The notes under the pieces: generated by a model
What the model was told of the DNA's origin: nothing
Database searches by the model: none
What the model saw: only the letters and a program-made list of their open reading frames with translations
Source: Paragyromitra xinjiangensis
Taxonomy: Eukaryota; Ascomycota; Pezizomycetes; Pezizales; Discinaceae
Length of the DNA: 64,000 bases
Direction of reading: 5' to 3'
Assembly: GCA_038503065.1 (NCBI GenBank)
Contig: JBCAMK010000022.1
Location: 682,001-746,000 of the forward strand
Position numbers and translations under genes: made by a program
Shown here: piece by piece, positions 31,477 to 42,357 of the stretch
Layout: each line of letters begins with the position of its first letter
Position numbering within the stretch: position 1 is the first letter of the stretch

Positions 31477-33966
31477 TCAGTCCTCTATTTCGAGCTCATC
31501 TGGGCCCCCGCGTCCAATAATCTGGTCTCTTAAAACCGCTGGAGGTATCTTGCCGATCAACGTGTCAAAGACCTCGTCTGTGTCTGCTATTCCCCCGAGG
31601 CTCTCCATAACTCCCCATGCATATAGCATAGGGCTCTGGCGCTCCCGCTGGGCCTTCTCGATCAATGTATCGATCGTTTGGAGATTAACTAGACGCTCGG
31701 TGTTTTGCTCTTCCTTTTGCCCGATGCGGCGGACCCGACTCCATGCCTGATGCTCCGATGCATAGGAAAGACCTTGCTCTACCATGATGGTATCCGAGCA
31801 TTGATAGTGAAGATTGATGCCCTCGTTGCTGCAGAGATAGGAGAGGACCAGAACGTCGATGTCCTTGGTTTTATTGAATGAATCCTTTATTTTGTCACGA
31901 TTCTTATTGCTTAGACCACTGTAGACAGCAAAGCAGGTAATCCCGAGCAGTCGAACGTACTAGTTTTATGTTAGAACATGATCGAGCGATTAACAGATCA
32001 AGTGGGGCCGACGCCGACGCCAACACTGACGCTGACGCCAACACTGACACTGACACTGACACTGACACTGACAGAAGGCTACTTACTTCTTGAATTAGCC
32101 ATTGCGACAGAGGCCAATAGACCCACAATATAACCTTCTTCCCGCCCAAAGTGACCAATTCGTGCAATCGATCTTTGAGTCGACCCAATTTTAGACTGCA
32201 GAATTCCATTGCCCGGACCATATCCTCATCGCTCATGTTGGCCATAGATTTCGGGTAGAAATCTGTTCCCCTGTCCGGCATTTGCTCGCGGAACTTCGTC
32301 AGCAGAGATTTCACCTTCAAACGGTGTGGACGGCCTTCATCCGCCCGGTCCTTGCTGAATAAGTTCTCCGTGGAAAACTCCTCGGCAAAGGAAGCATAGG
32401 CAAGCAAAGGGGACAATGAAACCAAACGAATATAACGCCAACGGGGGCCAAATTTATGGCCTGGAATTGGCGCTTGCTGCCCTTCTGCTATTGACCTGCC
32501 AAAAGAAGCGCGTATTTGGGCATAATTGTCGACTAGGAAGGAATAAACATCCTTGGATCCGTCATCTGCGAACTGCAGGCGAGTGGTGACAGTCTTCATG
32601 ACGGGTATATCGATAATCGGCTTACCCACCCGAAACGGAATCCTGCTGACCATCGAGCGGCGGAGTATCAGAGTACGCAAAATCTCTTGCGCATATCCTC
32701 CCACTATCCGCAGGGAGTCTGACAAATGTTGCCGCTGGCTCGGGGTGATCATTCCTGTGCGCTGGAGGTGCTGCAACTTCGATGCATTATTGAGATTGCC
32801 CCAGATAAAGGCGTTCCAGGCTTTTGTTGTGCAGTGGACATAAGAGCCATGTGCCTTATAATCCCGGAACGGATCTGCGAGAGGAGTAAAGGCTGCATCC
32901 AGATTATTTCCGTCCTCGCTGGGTCGATCAGGGTTTTGGAACCACGCTCCTAACTCGATGTCGTGTTTATTGGCAAACGTATCTGGGGGCAGGTTGTCCG
33001 ATAGCCACTCAGGCCGTTGTAGGAACCGACATACCCACCGGAGGTCTGACATGGTACTTACTAGAGGGGTGGCCGTTAACATCCATTTGGCCTCTGGATT
33101 TAGCGAGTCCAAATTTTTTGCCCACATTGCCATGGCATTGTTTGGGTCGCTGCGGGAAAGTAATCCTGTGGTGGGGCTAATGACGCCTGCTGGGGGGGCG
33201 CCGGACACTCGGAAGCGATGAGCTTCGTCGAGTACTAAACGCTGAAGAAGCAAGTCTTCAGTACCCCAAAATCTTCGGCCACGGAAGTCCTTGGTGTTCC
33301 AACGTTTCATCAACGTTTCCTTTGTGGTAATGATGACATGGCGCCACGGGAATTTGCTGGCAGAGTTGATTTGGTGCCAAGCCCTCCTATCGAAAAAAGT
33401 GTTGCCGTAGTGGAGAATCGGAGTGAGTAGAGTGTTGCTACGAATTGCCTCTTGCCATTCCGAAATCATTGGAACCGGACTAAAGATCACAAACGTCAGA
33501 GTCAGTACTGACAGTGTCAGAGTGCGAAAGTGTCAGAGTTATTGGTACCAGATTATCAACGTCGGTCCCATGAAGATCTTATCCGGGTTCCGGGGCTTCA
33601 TATCTCCCTCCTTGAGTGTCCCTTCCCTTTTGGATCGTTCGTAGGTCCCGAGAGCCTGCTGGTAGAATTCCGTAGTCAAGTTTTGCTGGACCCGACGTGC
33701 TTCGTACTCATGAGCTTGAATACACAGTAGTCCCAGCAGTGTCATTGTCTGGTTGGTCCGAGTCAGGAATAAGAAATAATATCAGAGTGATGTGGAACGG
33801 TTTGATTGAACACTTACTTTACCCGTGCCACAGTCATCAGCGAGGAGTCCCCCATATGCTAAACCCTCTTCCTTTTCCTTCATCCAATTGATGCCGATTA
33901 TCTGGTGGTCCATAAATTTGAATGGAGGTTTGATCAATGGAAAAGCCCGTGTCGCCGGGTCTATGC

Positions 33967-33980
33967 CCAAGGCAGTGAAC
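33967..33980 (+). repeat. Target site duplication (left) of LINE E
   Basis: CCAAGGCAGTGAAC, repeated exactly at 40556-40569. It is part of the helicase coding sequence. Confidence 0.95.
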
Positions 33981-34526
33981 CAGGGAGCGACAACCATTCT
34001 ACCAGGACGAATTTTCGAAAATAACTCCACAACCAACAGAGATATCATCAAACCGACTTCATATTCGGAATCAGCGCCCCCTTTTACCCCCTTCTACACC
34101 TCCTGGGAAATCCATCTCTTCTATTGCAGAAGTTGTTGTGATTTTCCCCTTCATTTCCCCTCTTTGGGGCTCACCCCACCAAAAAACCCGCCGAGCCCCC
34201 CCTCAAAATCGTCGCCAGTCAACCAGTTCTTGTCCGATTGACTTGAAACTTGCACATCCACGCCGCCTACATACTACGGCCCAGGATTTTTAGTTTCAGC
34301 CAAATCGGCCCACAGGCGCCCGAGTAGTACTCATTTTATCGCCGAAAAATCGCCAGAAATCTCGGAATATTGCAATTCTGACTGACAGCACATCACCTGC
34401 TACCTTCTGGAACATTCCATCGGTGGAACCCAATCAGCCTCCGGTCTTCAACGTCCAATCAACTTTTGTCTCGGCAATTTATTTTTAGTTTCCGTTACAC
34501 GAAAAATTCCGATAAATTCCGGAACC

Positions 34527-36131
34527 ATGTCGGCCCACGGGGATGAAATGCAAGACGACACGGAACTTCCTGTCGTACCTCCATCTTCACCTCCCTCCAG
34601 CCCTACCATGACGGCCACCAACCGATTCTTGAACGTCAGCCAGCATGCTCCTGACATCTTGAGCAGCGACCCTATTTCCTCCACCACCAAACCTCTCCCG
34701 GCACCATTTGCTCGCAAGATTACACTCCCACCACCATTCTTCTCCTCAGCTGGCAACTCCCCCACACATCCTCTATCATTTAGAAACACTTTGGGAGGAA
34801 TTGACCTCACCTACGAGCCAGAACCAATGACCAGGACCAGATCCGCAGCTGGCCCGTCAAAGAGAACCTTTGGCAACCAACAGCAATCTGCTCCCCCTCC
34901 CAAACGCACTCCCAGCTACTTTGCACTCCCAATGAGTCAAAACGATGTCAACCAGCACCTCATGGCACAGAATGAACACCTGAACAAGGAAATCGCTGAG
35001 CTCAAGATGATGGTTAGCAACCTCACCACCCAAATCTCAACCTCCCTGGGCTCCATGAGCCACACTGTGATCGGGAAAGTGGATTCAATCCACCGCACCC
35101 TGAAAGCAACTCCTGTCGTACCAGCAATCACAGCAACAACAATCCCCACCGCTCCCCAACAACCCAAGAAGAACAAGGGAAAGGGAAAAGCAACTGAAAA
35201 CGCGCCAGCACCTCCTCCCCCTCCTCCACCTCCTGCACCAAAGACTTGGGCCACTGTGGCGAAAGATGGAAAGCCTGCGAAGGCCAACACTGACATCCCC
35301 ACAACTCCAACCCCAGAACTCACCAAGAACATGATTGTCCAACGCAGTGGTGATCAGAAAGAAGAAAGCCTCAACCTCCTTGTCCTGCGCAACACCATCA
35401 ACAAAGAACTCCTGACTGCCAAAGCACCAGAAAGCCTCCAGATCTCAGGAATCTCCTGGAACCTGAAAGCAAATCTCCTGCTCTACACTCGCAATGGATT
35501 CACCAGCACTGACTTTGACCTGCACAAGGCCACCATTGAGAAAGTTGTGAAGGAAAGCGATGAGAAAGCTCTCTTTCTCTCCAAACAGGAGTCCTGGCAC
35601 AAGGTTGCCATCCACGGAGTCCCAATCATGGAATACCCTGACAATCGTACTGGCATGAGCGACCTGCAAAATGAACTGGAATACCAAAACAGTGATCTCA
35701 AACTGGCAGCACCTCCTCGCTACATGACCCACCCCGACAAGAGAAACGGAAAGTCCCACAGCTCGGTGATGATTGCCATCACCAGCAAAAGCATGTACAA
35801 CAAACTGATCAAAAACGGAATCCTCATCTTCGGCCAAAGACACAGGACCGGAGCCTACTTGACTGCACGCCCTGGGGACCAATGTTCTAACTGTCAAAAG
35901 TTTGGACACAAGTTCCAGAGATGCCCCTCCACCAAGCCAGCCTGTGCCTACTGTGGACACGAACATGCTACCAACAAGCACTTCTGTGGGACTTGCAGAG
36001 CCACTGACTCCTGCGCCCACATGCCTCCCAAATGCATCAACTGTGGTGGCACACATAAAGCCACTGACAGATCCTGTGTTGCACGCCCAGACCTCTCCCG
36101 AACTGAAAAAGACATCATGGTGGAACAATGA
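34527..36131 (+). CDS. LINE E ORF1: Gag-like RNA-binding protein
   Basis: 534 aa starting MSAHGDEMQDDTELP. A disordered Pro/Ser-rich N-terminus is followed by a coiled-coil-like helix (about residues 135-185, N-E-H-L-N-K-E-I-A-E-L-K), a basic/proline linker (KKNKGKGKA, then a run of prolines near residue 235), and an RRM-like region. Three zinc-knuckle-type clusters end it: C-S-N-C-Q-K-F-G-H-K-F-Q-R-C, C-A-Y-C-G-H-E-H and C-I-N-C-G-G-T-H (about residues 453-520). The stop TGA overlaps the ORF2 start (ATGA, 36128-36131). Role: RNA packaging and chaperoning of the LINE RNP. Confidence 0.93.
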   Translation: MSAHGDEMQDDTELPVVPPSSPPSSPTMTATNRFLNVSQHAPDILSSDPISSTTKPLPAPFARKITLPPPFFSSAGNSPTHPLSFRNTLGGIDLTYEPEPMTRTRSAAGPSKRTFGNQQQSAPPPKRTPSYFALPMSQNDVNQHLMAQNEHLNKEIAELKMMVSNLTTQISTSLGSMSHTVIGKVDSIHRTLKATPVVPAITATTIPTAPQQPKKNKGKGKATENAPAPPPPPPPPAPKTWATVAKDGKPAKANTDIPTTPTPELTKNMIVQRSGDQKEESLNLLVLRNTINKELLTAKAPESLQISGISWNLKANLLLYTRNGFTSTDFDLHKATIEKVVKESDEKALFLSKQESWHKVAIHGVPIMEYPDNRTGMSDLQNELEYQNSDLKLAAPPRYMTHPDKRNGKSHSSVMIAITSKSMYNKLIKNGILIFGQRHRTGAYLTARPGDQCSNCQKFGHKFQRCPSTKPACAYCGHEHATNKHFCGTCRATDSCAHMPPKCINCGGTHKATDRSCVARPDLSRTEKDIMVEQ

Positions 36132-39100
36132 TTGTGCAACCAAACCCACACAAGATTCGCCTGATGCAACACAACTGCCGAAGAAACCAAAATGTTATGT
36201 TATCCCTCCTCGACTCAGCCTCAGAAACGGCTGATATAGTTATTATTCAAGAACCCTTTGTTATGCCCGATACTTCCCCTGACGCACCACCAAACTCCTG
36301 GACATCAATATCTCATGGGTCATTCGCAAGAATGATTCCAAGCTGTATTAACCGCCCTCGAACCATGACCTTTATATCAAAATCCAACCTCTTCCTGAAA
36401 TATCAGCCAAGGCCCGACATCATCAATAACGAAGATGTACAGGCCATAGAGCTGTCAACCCCCTCCATTCCTTCCTTTACCCTCCTCAACATCTACAATG
36501 AACAACCTGCAGCATCACAACGATCTCCTGACAGCCACCCCCAATACACAGTTGAACGTGTACTTGTGGGATTAAAGCTACCAGAACGTTGTATCATGGC
36601 AGGTGACTTCAATGCCCACCATCCTCTCTGGGACTCACGAGTCCGTTCACCAAAACGACATGAAGCTCTTCTAGCTATACTAGAAGAATTCAATTACACC
36701 CTCATTAACGAACCTGACATTTATACCTACAACTACCCAACAGGCACTGGCAGATCCGTTTTGGATCTTGCCTTCTCCTCCTCACCGATGACAGACTTGA
36801 TTATGAACTGGGCAGTCATGGAAGACCTTGCAACAGGATCCGACCATGAAGTGGTTCAGTTTGAAATTGCTTCCGACTCTTTGGAATGTGCCCCCCCACC
36901 ATCAACGGAACAATTTAATTGGGCCAAGGCGGACTGGGACGGCTTCCAACAAACTTTCACCCTTTCCTCCATCACTACTAAAGACACCTGGGAGTTCCTA
37001 CACTCCCACCCAACCCATTCAAACCTAGACGAGGCAGCTCAACACCTACGAGATTCAATCATAGCAGCTGCTAACATCCATGTGCCCAAACGAAAACCAT
37101 CGCCCTTCGCCAAACCTTGGTGGAATGAAGACATCAAAGAAGGACGCAGACATATGAAGACAGCCCTCAGGGACTGGAGAACAGATCAGACTCCAGCCAT
37201 GTGGCGAAGATTCAAAAACCTGCGAACATCCTACTTCAGACGAATCAGAACAGCAAAAAGTGAACACTGGGATACATTCCTAGAAGAAGCTCACGGAAAA
37301 GATGTCTTCACAGCAATGAGGTACACCAAGCCTCGCAGATGTGAACGCACCCCCACCCTACACAATCCCACCACCCTCCAAGAGTCCAAAACCTTTGAAG
37401 AGAAAGCCAATCTCTTCCGAGCAACTCTATTCCCTCCCCCTCCCTCAGTGGAACTTGATGAACCTGTCCCAGCAGGAAAACACAAGATCCCATGGAAAGA
37501 CCTCACCAACGATGAGATTCGGAAAGCAATCATGACCTCAGCACCAAAGAAAGCCCCTGGACCTGATGGAATTGGCTTCCTATGCATTCAAAAAGCATAC
37601 CAAGTCGACCCAACGCAGTTCAATTCCTTCTACAAGGCCACCATGAAAGCAGGATACCACCCAACCATATGGCGTGAAGCTACAATTGCAATCATCAGAA
37701 AGGCCAATAAACCTGACTATACGATAGCAAAAGCCTACAGACCAGTATCACTCCTCAACTGCCTTGGCAAAGTCTCAGAAAAGATCATAGCAACCCGATT
37801 AGCATTTATGGCAGAAAGATATCACCTTCTCCATAGATGGCAAATTGGAGGTCGACCAAAAAGATCAGCTGTGGATGCTTGCATGCTTATCAGCACGCTT
37901 GCCGATGCAGCCAAAAAGAAAGGCCTAACACTCTCTGCACTTTGTATGGACGTGAAAGGTGCATATGATTTTGTATTCAAACGACGACTTATCAAGACCA
38001 TGATAGAACTGGACCTCCCACTTCCCATCTGCCGATGGGTGGACTCCTTTCTCAGCAATCGAACAGCCTGCATGGCATTCGACGGTGAAATTGAATCCAT
38101 GGCACCCATTCAAACTGGCATCCCACAAGGATCCCCCACCTCCCCTATCCTCTTCCTCCTCTACCTGGCTCCGTTGTTCAACGAGCTAGAAGAAAAATAT
38201 CCTGATTCCACCTGCCCCAGCTATGTTGATGATGTGGGCCTTCTGGTTACAGGAAAGTCTGAAGCAGAAAACTCTCGAACACTGGAAGCAATGGCACTCA
38301 CCTCCTCCGAATGGGGTGAGAAAAATGCCTTGTACTTTGACAATCCAAAGACAGAACTCACTCACTTCCACTCCAGACGAACAACTGACACCTCTGATGA
38401 AGCCAAAGTCACAATGCCTGACGGCAACGTGATCCAGGCTGCAGATGTCCAGCGATGGCTGGGTGTCTGGTTTGACCGCAAACTCACATTCAAACATCAT
38501 GTGAAGACCAAAGCTGCCTCCGCACTTCGAGCCTTCATGGCTATCTCCCGTCTCGCAAGCACAGAAAAAGGACTGAGTTACAAGGCACTTCGCCAACTCT
38601 ACCAAACCTGTGTAGCCACCATCAGCGACTTTGGAGCTGAAGTGTGGTGGAACGGGCAGATTGGACTCAGCAACACCATCCAGAAAGTCCAGAATCAAGC
38701 AATGCGCAAGATTGCTGGAGCCTTCAGAACCTCACCTGTCCACGCCCTGGAAGCAGAGACAGGACTCCTCCCTACCCCAATCAGATTGGATGAGTTGCAA
38801 AGGAAATATGCACTCCGAGTCCTTTCCCTACCCAACACCCATCCTATCACCTCCCTCTGCCCTGATTCCTGGCCTTCAACCCAGGAAAATGACAACCCAG
38901 ACAGCTCCAACAACACTCCATGGCACCAAACCACCACCTCCCCCAAATACGAAACAAGACTACATAGGATACTGGCATCTACCAACAAATGGGTCCAGCC
39001 ACAATCAGAGATTGAATACGTAGACAATCTGGCATGCCCACCATGGCACCAAAACACCATAGACATCTATATTGACCCCGCAGACAAAGACACTGCAGCA

Positions 39101-40132
39101 GAAAACCATCGGAACCAGACAGCTGGAGACAGTACTAGGACTGATCGCTTAGTCTTCTACACTGATGGCTCCCTCCTGGAAGGCAAAACAGGAGCTGGAG
39201 TTGCTGGTTTCCGCAGAGGTCACTCTGTGGTCAACAAATCCTACCACCTCGGCAAAGAAAATGAAGTCTTCGACGCAGAACTTTATGGTATTGCAAAAGC
39301 CACCAAGCATGCAATCCTCCAAGTTCAGCAATCACCTCACCTTACCAACGATGTCTACATCTACTGTGACAACCAAGCAGCAGTACAACGAATGACCACA
39401 CCCCTCCCCATGCCTGGCCAACACCTGGTCATTGAAGCTCGCAACAACTTGCTTCAACTCGAAGACAGTGGCATCAAAACCCATGTCTATTGGGTACCAG
39501 GACATGTTAATGTTACTGGCAACGAGCTAGCTGATAAGCTCGCCAAGATAGGAGCCCAAGGAACCAAGATAGAATCAGATGTCCTCACCTCCATTACATA
39601 CCTCAAGAGAAACATCAAGGAACACTCCCTGACGACATGGAAAGCCAAATGGAAGCAGGCAAAGAAAGGCCGCAGCTACTATGGACAACCAGCACTCAAA
39701 CCAAGTGCCCCGCTGAGGGGAAACATCCCCAGAAGAACAGCCTCCACCATCACCCAAATGAGAACCGGACATGGATACACCAAATCCTACCTTGCCAGAA
39801 TCCCTACCAACAACATCAAAGACACCAAATGCAGATGTGGCTTCGATAACCAAACACCACAACACCTACTGCTAGAGTGTGGCCAGGAACCTCTTCCTGC
39901 CCATCGCAAAGCACTCAAAGCAGCCCTCAAACCTATGCCACTCACATGGAGAACTGCGATGCACACCAATGCTGGCCTGGCTGCCACCATTGAAACATTC
40001 CTCACACCTACCCAAATCGCTACCAGAAATTGGACCCTGGAACGACAAGAAGACAACAGGTATTCCCACCAAGGAATATACCTCTATAACGACGAAGAGG
40101 AAGAAAACGAAGGAGAAGAAGAGAACGGCTAG
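36128..40132 (+). CDS. LINE E ORF2: APE endonuclease, reverse transcriptase, RNase H
   Basis: 1,334 aa, uninterrupted. Endonuclease at about residues 5-220: Q-H-N-C-R-R-N, QEPF, GDFNAHH, and GSDHEVV with the catalytic S-D-H. RT at about 470-760: MDVKGAYD, GIPQGSPTSP and Y-V-D-D (about residue 699). RNase H at about 1005-1140: YTDGS, DAELYG, YCDNQAA, GNELADKLAK, giving the D-E-D-D set. A C-R-C-G...H...C knuckle lies near residue 1235 and the tail is very acidic (E/N-rich). Start chosen at the ATGA overlap with ORF1, typical of coupled translation in LINEs. It nicks target DNA and copies its RNA there. Confidence 0.95.
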   Translation: MIVQPNPHKIRLMQHNCRRNQNVMLSLLDSASETADIVIIQEPFVMPDTSPDAPPNSWTSISHGSFARMIPSCINRPRTMTFISKSNLFLKYQPRPDIINNEDVQAIELSTPSIPSFTLLNIYNEQPAASQRSPDSHPQYTVERVLVGLKLPERCIMAGDFNAHHPLWDSRVRSPKRHEALLAILEEFNYTLINEPDIYTYNYPTGTGRSVLDLAFSSSPMTDLIMNWAVMEDLATGSDHEVVQFEIASDSLECAPPPSTEQFNWAKADWDGFQQTFTLSSITTKDTWEFLHSHPTHSNLDEAAQHLRDSIIAAANIHVPKRKPSPFAKPWWNEDIKEGRRHMKTALRDWRTDQTPAMWRRFKNLRTSYFRRIRTAKSEHWDTFLEEAHGKDVFTAMRYTKPRRCERTPTLHNPTTLQESKTFEEKANLFRATLFPPPPSVELDEPVPAGKHKIPWKDLTNDEIRKAIMTSAPKKAPGPDGIGFLCIQKAYQVDPTQFNSFYKATMKAGYHPTIWREATIAIIRKANKPDYTIAKAYRPVSLLNCLGKVSEKIIATRLAFMAERYHLLHRWQIGGRPKRSAVDACMLISTLADAAKKKGLTLSALCMDVKGAYDFVFKRRLIKTMIELDLPLPICRWVDSFLSNRTACMAFDGEIESMAPIQTGIPQGSPTSPILFLLYLAPLFNELEEKYPDSTCPSYVDDVGLLVTGKSEAENSRTLEAMALTSSEWGEKNALYFDNPKTELTHFHSRRTTDTSDEAKVTMPDGNVIQAADVQRWLGVWFDRKLTFKHHVKTKAASALRAFMAISRLASTEKGLSYKALRQLYQTCVATISDFGAEVWWNGQIGLSNTIQKVQNQAMRKIAGAFRTSPVHALEAETGLLPTPIRLDELQRKYALRVLSLPNTHPITSLCPDSWPSTQENDNPDSSNNTPWHQTTTSPKYETRLHRILASTNKWVQPQSEIEYVDNLACPPWHQNTIDIYIDPADKDTAAENHRNQTAGDSTRTDRLVFYTDGSLLEGKTGAGVAGFRRGHSVVNKSYHLGKENEVFDAELYGIAKATKHAILQVQQSPHLTNDVYIYCDNQAAVQRMTTPLPMPGQHLVIEARNNLLQLEDSGIKTHVYWVPGHVNVTGNELADKLAKIGAQGTKIESDVLTSITYLKRNIKEHSLTTWKAKWKQAKKGRSYYGQPALKPSAPLRGNIPRRTASTITQMRTGHGYTKSYLARIPTNNIKDTKCRCGFDNQTPQHLLLECGQEPLPAHRKALKAALKPMPLTWRTAMHTNAGLAATIETFLTPTQIATRNWTLERQEDNRYSHQGIYLYNDEEEENEGEEENG

Positions 40133-40555
40133 AAAGAACGGGCTACAGGCCCAAAGCATGTGATGGTGAAGGACGATAGAAAACTGATGAATACCCTGAA
40201 AGTGGGGTGAGATGGAACATGACCGTGTGGAGGATTTCTGATTATAAAAACTGTTTGAGTATTTCCCTATGATTTTACCCTGTCGATTGATATTCCGTTC
40301 GTTTCTACTGTTCGGTAGAACTTTGAGATAAATTGTTATTTCCTTTTTTGTTTTCTTTGATGTTATTTGTTTTTGATTTATTTTTCTTATGTTTTCGCAA
40401 AAGATATCTGATGTGGATATCTACTAATTAGTTGGTTCATGTTCGTGGAGGATTTTCTTTTGTTAGTTATTGTGCGGTCATGGGGTTTCCTTTCACTGTA
40501 TGCCATATCCGTTACGGATTTATGCAATATGAGCAATAAATAAATAAATAAATAA

Positions 40556-40569
40556 CCAAGGCAGTGAAC
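40556..40569 (+). repeat. Target site duplication (right) of LINE E
   Basis: Exact copy of 33967-33980, following the AATAAA-repeat tail. Confidence 0.95.
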
Positions 40570-40959
40570 GACTCTTGGAGATTCTCCCTTTGGAAGATCT
40601 CGTTATCCAGGATTCTGTGCAACCTAAATTAAGCGCCGACTGTCAGAGTGTACTGTCAGAGTGGGTTGTCAGAGCATGACTCGTACCATTCAACACTAGC
40701 TGTATCTCCTTCGGCGTCATCGGGCCCTTCCTTCCGAGAATCATCTCCAGTCTCACCAAGAACTATTTTATCGAATGGAGCCCCGGCAATTAGATCAAAG
40801 TCGGCATCTGTGTTGATCAGAACCTTCGGCCTGGGTTTAACCTGGCTGTCAGGCCCGCCCTGGCCAATGCCGGTGAGACGCCGTGTGGGTTTCACTATTT
40901 CACCGATATCTGGTTCCGACTGCGAACTGGCCGAATCTTCGCTGCTATCCGCCGGTGGG

Positions 40960-41110
40960 TTATCCCCCCCCTCCCCCCCCTCCTCCCCCCCTTCCTCCCC
41001 CTTCCTCCTCCCCTTCCTCCCCCCCCCTCCCCTCCTTCTGCTTCCCCTTCCCTCCAGATGCGCCCTGATCCTCCCCTCCCCTCCCTTCCTCCCTCTGCTT
41101 CCCCTTCCCT
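40960..41110. repeat. Homopyrimidine/homopurine low-complexity tract in helicase exon 2
   Basis: Long C runs broken by TC/TT on the plus strand; on the coding strand G-rich, encoding Gly/Glu/Lys. Runs of up to nine C invite slippage. The coding frame left of the tract differs by one base from the frame on its right, so the change lies here or close by. Confidence 0.85.
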
Positions 41111-42357
41111 TCAGCTGCGCCCTGATCTTCTGTTTCATCCTCCATCGGGTCCTGCTCATCAATGGGTGTGGGGGTGCTAGCAGCCAGGCGTGATTGCCTA
41201 GCCGGGTTGCGCGCGGGGGATAGCGTCTCCTGGCGCCGGCTAGGCATTTCAACATCTTGATCTTCAGGAGCTTCGTTGCCAATGCGAAGGTTTGCCACTC
41301 TGCTGGTGGATCGCCGGAGGCTTTGGTCGGTCCTCTCCCTCTCCCTCTCCCTCTCCCTCTCCTCATTGTCTGCGGTATCGTTGTTTTCGTCCTGCGCTGC
41401 CGACTCTGACACTGACACATGGGGAGGTGCTGGGGCTGGAGCTGGAGCTTGTGGAGCGGTCGTGAGCGATACCATTAAGATCCCCATGCGGCTAGCATTG
41501 GATACAGCAAACTCCCAATCCGCCTCTGTAAGCTCATAATCGTCCAGATCAAACTTCGGTTGCGGTGATGGCGTGGTGCTGGCCAAGTACTGAGCGACTC
41601 GTAACCCAAGGAAAGATAGGCCATATTCGGTCTCTACCCAGCGCTCGAAGTCACCCCAGTACTGCAGGCGGCGTTGGATGTTTGCCTGAAACTTTAGGGC
41701 GCTCCTTTTCGGCACTTCCAGTGGGTGATTATCCCATACCATTTGAAGATTGACTCGTTTCTCAATCGTGGGTTCCGGATCTCCACGGTCTTCCACTCGA
41801 ATCCTGCTGCGTGGTAGGCTCCCAGAGTCTCGCTGGGATGGAGCTGTACGGGCTGCAGGGACGGCATCGCGCCTTGCCAAAGTTCGAGACCGAGAAGTAC
41901 TCCTAGCACCAGTGCTTCTTCTAGCACCGACCTGGGTCGAAGGAGAGGCTTGAGAGGTAGAAGGGGCCCGGGTTGCTGGCCTTCTCGCACTTGAGGTGGC
42001 GGTCGAAGGAGTGGCAGACGAAGAAGAAGTGCCTGCGGTTGCTGATCGTCGAGATGCCCTTGGAGTAGTAGCTACAGAAGCCGGAGCTGGAGCCGCTGGC
42101 CGTCTCGGGGTGGCAGCCGGGGTGCCGCCACTGCGTACGGCCTGCCGAGCAGCACAGCCTAGAACCCGATGGGCATCGCGAATATCGTTGAGAACTACGG
42201 GGTCATTGGGACCAAGAGCAAAAAAAACCCGAGCACCATCGACTAGGCCCTCGAGTATAGTCATATATTCCTATTTATATCAAGAGATGTCAGAGTGTGC
42301 GATGTCAGAGATAACCGATGTCAGAGTACGTGATGTCAGAGTGGGTGTTTAGATTGA

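Larger units (their letters stand above)
33981..40555 (+). mobile_element. LINE E: complete, coding-intact two-ORF LINE (6,575 bp)
   Basis: Flanked by a perfect 14-bp duplication. 5' UTR 33981-34526, ORF1 34527-36131, ORF2 36128-40132, 3' UTR 40133-40555 with the hairpin ATCCGTTACGGAT (near 40507-40519) and an AATAAATAAATAAATAA tail. No stop or frameshift found in either ORF, and both ends are defined. Tad1-like by structure. It is the likely source of machinery for the ORF1-only LINEs. Confidence 0.95.
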
